Source of the DNA: Bathymodiolus brooksi
Taxonomy: Eukaryota > Mollusca > Bivalvia > Mytilida > Modiolidae
Length of the DNA: 64,000 nucleotides
NCBI GenBank assembly: GCA_963680875.1
Contig: OY804579.1
Coordinates: forward strand, 32,039,804 to 32,103,803
Direction: 5' to 3'
The stretch's first letter is position 1; the number at the start of each line of letters is the position of its first letter. A model generated the notes under the pieces. The model ran no database searches and was not told where the DNA came from. It saw only the letters and a program-made list of their open reading frames with translations. This document shows positions 61,999 to 64,000 of this stretch, in pieces. Position numbers and translations under genes: made by a program.

Positions 61999-64000
61999 GT
62001 TCCTTATATAGTCACCAAGGGTAAGCAGCTCCGTGATAAGACACCCGCCATGTTACTCATATAGTCACCAAGGGAAAGGAGTTCCGTCTTCTCATAAGAC
62101 ATAAGACATATATACATAAGACACCCGCTATGTTGCTCATATTGTCACCAAGGCTAAGGAGTTGCGTCTTCTCATAAGACATAAGACATACATACATAAG
62201 TCACCCGCTATGTTACTCATATAGTCACCAAGGGTAAGGAGTTCCGTCTTCTCATAAGATATAAGACATATTTGCATAAGACACCCGCTATGTTGCTCAT
62301 ATAGTTACCAAGGATAAGGAGTTCCGTCTTCTCATAAGACATAAGACATACATACATAAGACACCCGCAATGTTATTCATATAGTCACCAAGGGTAAGGA
62401 GTTCCGGCTTCTCATAAGACATAAGACATATATACATAAGACACCCGCTATGTTACTCATATAGTCACCAAGGGTAAGGAGTTCCATCTTCTCATAAGAC
62501 ATAAGACATACATACATAAGACACCCGCTATGTTACTCATATAGTCACCAAGGGTAACGAGTTCCGTCGTCTCATAAGACATAAGACATATATGCATTAG
62601 ACACCCGCTATGTTGCTCATATAGTCACCAAGGCTAAGGAGTTCCGTCTTCTCATAAGACATAAGACATACATACATAAGACACCCGCTATGTTACTCAT
62701 ATATTCACCAAGGGTAAGGAGTTCCATCTTCTCATAAGACATAGGACATATATGCATAAAACACCCGCTATGTTGCTCATATAGTCACCAAGGGTAAGGA
62801 GTTCCGTCTTCTCATAAGACATAAGACATATATACATAAGACACCCGCTATGTTACTCATATAGTCACCAAGGGTAAGGAGTTCTGTCTTCTCATAAGGC
62901 ATAAGACATATATTCATAAGACACCCGCTATGTTACTCATATAGTCACCAAGGGTAAGGAGTTCCGTCTTCTCATAAGACATAAGACATACATACATAAG
63001 ACACCCGCTATGTTACTCATATAGTCATCAAGGGTAAGGAGTTCTGTCTTCTCATAAGACATAAGACATATATTCATAAGACACCCTCTATGTTACTCAT
63101 ATAGTCACCAAGGGTAAGGAGTTCCGTCTTCTCATAAGACATAAGACATATTTGCATAAGACACCCGCTATGTTGCTCATATAGTCACCAAGGGTAAGGA
63201 GTTCCGTCTTCTCATAAGACATAAGACATACATACATAAGACACCCGCTATGTTACTCATATAGTCACCAAGGGTAAGGAGTTCCGCCTTCTCATAATAC
63301 ATAAGACATATATACATAAGACACCCGCTATGTTACTCATATAGTCACCAAGGGTAAGGAGTTCCGTCTTCTCATAAGACATAAGACATACATACATAAG
63401 ACACCCGCTATGTTACTCATATAGTCACAAAGGGTAAGGAGTTCCGTCTTCTCATAAGACATAAGACATACATACATAAGACACCTGCTATGTTGCTCAT
63501 ATAGTCACCAAGGGAAAGGAGTTCAGTCTTCTCATAAGACATAAGACATACATACATAAGACACCTGCTATGTTGCTCATACAGTCACCAAGGGTAAGCA
63601 GTTCAGTCTTCTCATAAGACATAAGACATATATACATAAGACACCCGCTATGTTACTCATATAGTCACCAAGGATAAGGAGTTCCGTCTTCTCATAAGAC
63701 ATTAGACATACATATATAAGGCACCCGCTGTGTTACTCATATAGTCACCAAGGGTAAGGAGTTCCGTCTTCTCATAAGACATAAGACATATATACATCAG
63801 ACACCCGCTATGTTACTCATATAGTCACCAAGGGAAAGGAGTTCCGTCTTCTCATAAGACATAAGACATATATACATAAGACACCCGCTATGTTGCTCAT
63901 ATAGTCACCAAGGCTAAGGAGTTGCGTCTTCTCATAAGACATAAGACATACATACATAAGTCACCCGCTATGTTACTCATATAGTCACCAAGGGTAAGGA
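61999..64000. repeat. Domain C right-edge partial unit
   Basis: After the 53-bp anchor all 24 complete monomers are 80 bp, and a 29-base partial begins at 63972. It opens in the standard way with private TATTGTCACC near 62142 and AAGTCACCC near 62200, and shares GGTAACGAG and GCATTAGAC with the unit at 55762. From about 63492 it departs: GGGAAAGG with TTCAG, CATACAGTC with GTAAGCAG, GGATAAGG with CATTAGAC and CATATATAAGGC, GTGTTACTC, CATCAGAC, then GGGAAAGG and GGCTAAGG/TTGCGTC. That order resembles 41980-42440 but lacks the 53-bp monomer. Confidence 0.75.

Larger units (their letters stand above)
1..64000. repeat. Satellite DNA array, ~80-bp monomer with higher-order repeats, fills the window
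   Basis: About 807 complete monomers lie head to tail without a break, all in one orientation. Most are exactly 80 bp; the exceptions I noted are classes of about 52-53, 65, 73, 78 and 85 bp and a few single-base or two-base indels. Summing these deviations by hand brings the array to a whole number of 80-bp units up to position 63971, which supports the count. Each monomer starts near GTTACTCATATAGTCACC, has TCTTCTCATAAGACATAAGA in the middle and ends ACACCCGCTAT. No transposon, unique spacer or inverted monomer was seen, and both window edges lie inside the array, so its full length is unknown. Arrays of this kind are typical of eukaryotic centromeric or pericentromeric heterochromatin; the chromosomal location here is inference. 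I do not recognise the family by name. Confidence 0.97.
41426..64000. repeat. Domain C: HOR array anchored by a 53-bp short monomer
   Basis: The 53-bp class (52 bp at 42305) starts at 42305, 43396, 46327, 50858, 53709, 55762, 58773, 60506 and 61999. Intervals are 1091, 2931, 4531, 2851, 2053, 3011, 1733 and 1493 bp, corresponding to 14, 37, 57, 36, 26, 38, 22 and 19 monomers. Long units contain a pair of CTCAAAAGAC monomers (first of each pair near 45478, 49690, 52541 and 57535), then CCCCAAGCG, AGACGCAAG and a 79-bp AAAGAGTTCGC monomer. Short units lack that block. Constant neighbours of the anchor are GGGAAAGG, GGCTAAGG with TTGCGTC, GATATAAG with TTTGCAT, AGTTACC, GCAATGTTATTC with TTCCGGC, TTCCATC, GTCGTC and CATATATTCACC with TTCCCTC. 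Confidence 0.8.

Noticed and set aside
1..64000. CRISPR array
   Set aside because: Repeats are contiguous 80-bp units with no unique spacers of regular size between conserved short repeats, and no cas-like gene is present.
1..64000. Repetitive protein-coding gene or minisatellite exon
   Set aside because: The unit length is not divisible by three and stops occur in all frames; no frame stays open beyond 72 codons.
1..64000. Telomere repeat or rDNA spacer
   Set aside because: No TTAGGG-, TTTAGGG- or TTAGG-type runs and no rRNA or tRNA-like segment were seen; the ATAAGAC heptamer occurs only inside the monomer.

Overview
The whole 64 kb window is one uninterrupted satellite DNA array. By hand count it holds about 807 complete head-to-tail copies of an ~80-bp monomer (about 39% G+C), all in the same orientation, plus a 29-base partial copy at the right edge. 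I see no gene, RNA gene, transposon, inversion or unique sequence. This points to a eukaryotic nuclear genome and to constitutive heterochromatin (centromere, pericentromere or a similar block), probably assembled from long reads. I do not recognise the monomer family and cannot name the organism.

The monomers are not independent copies. Diagnostic substitutions and a few diagnostic short monomers recur in fixed order, so the array is organised into higher-order repeats (HORs). Three domains can be drawn. Domain A (1-22984) is built from units anchored by a cluster of a 65-bp, a 73-bp and a 78-bp monomer. It includes a 4432-bp composite unit (37 + 19 monomers) present twice in tandem. Domain B (22985-39105) keeps the 78-bp monomer but lacks the 65/73-bp pair. 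It uses a 14-monomer, 1118-bp unit plus longer variants, and a ~3.3-3.5-kb segment recurs about 12.6-12.9 kb downstream. A transitional stretch (39106-41425) has a simpler beat of 6-7 monomers. Domain C (41426-64000) is built from units of 14 to 57 monomers, mostly anchored by a 53-bp short monomer.

The monomer carries three copies of the 7-mer ATAAGAC (positions 43-49, 50-56 and 65-71). The 65-, 73- and 85-bp length classes are what slippage between these copies would give. Hybrid monomers at duplication and deletion joints show unequal exchange in monomer register. Substitutions cluster at a few positions, including both CpG sites of the monomer, where TpG and CpA versions are common; this is compatible with past cytosine methylation. 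The two 72-codon open frames in the window are identical copies inside a duplicated block and are not credible genes.

Phase convention: a monomer starts at the GTTACTCATA-type motif and ends at CCGCTAT. All counts and comparisons were done by eye and should be recomputed with a tandem-repeat or HOR tool.
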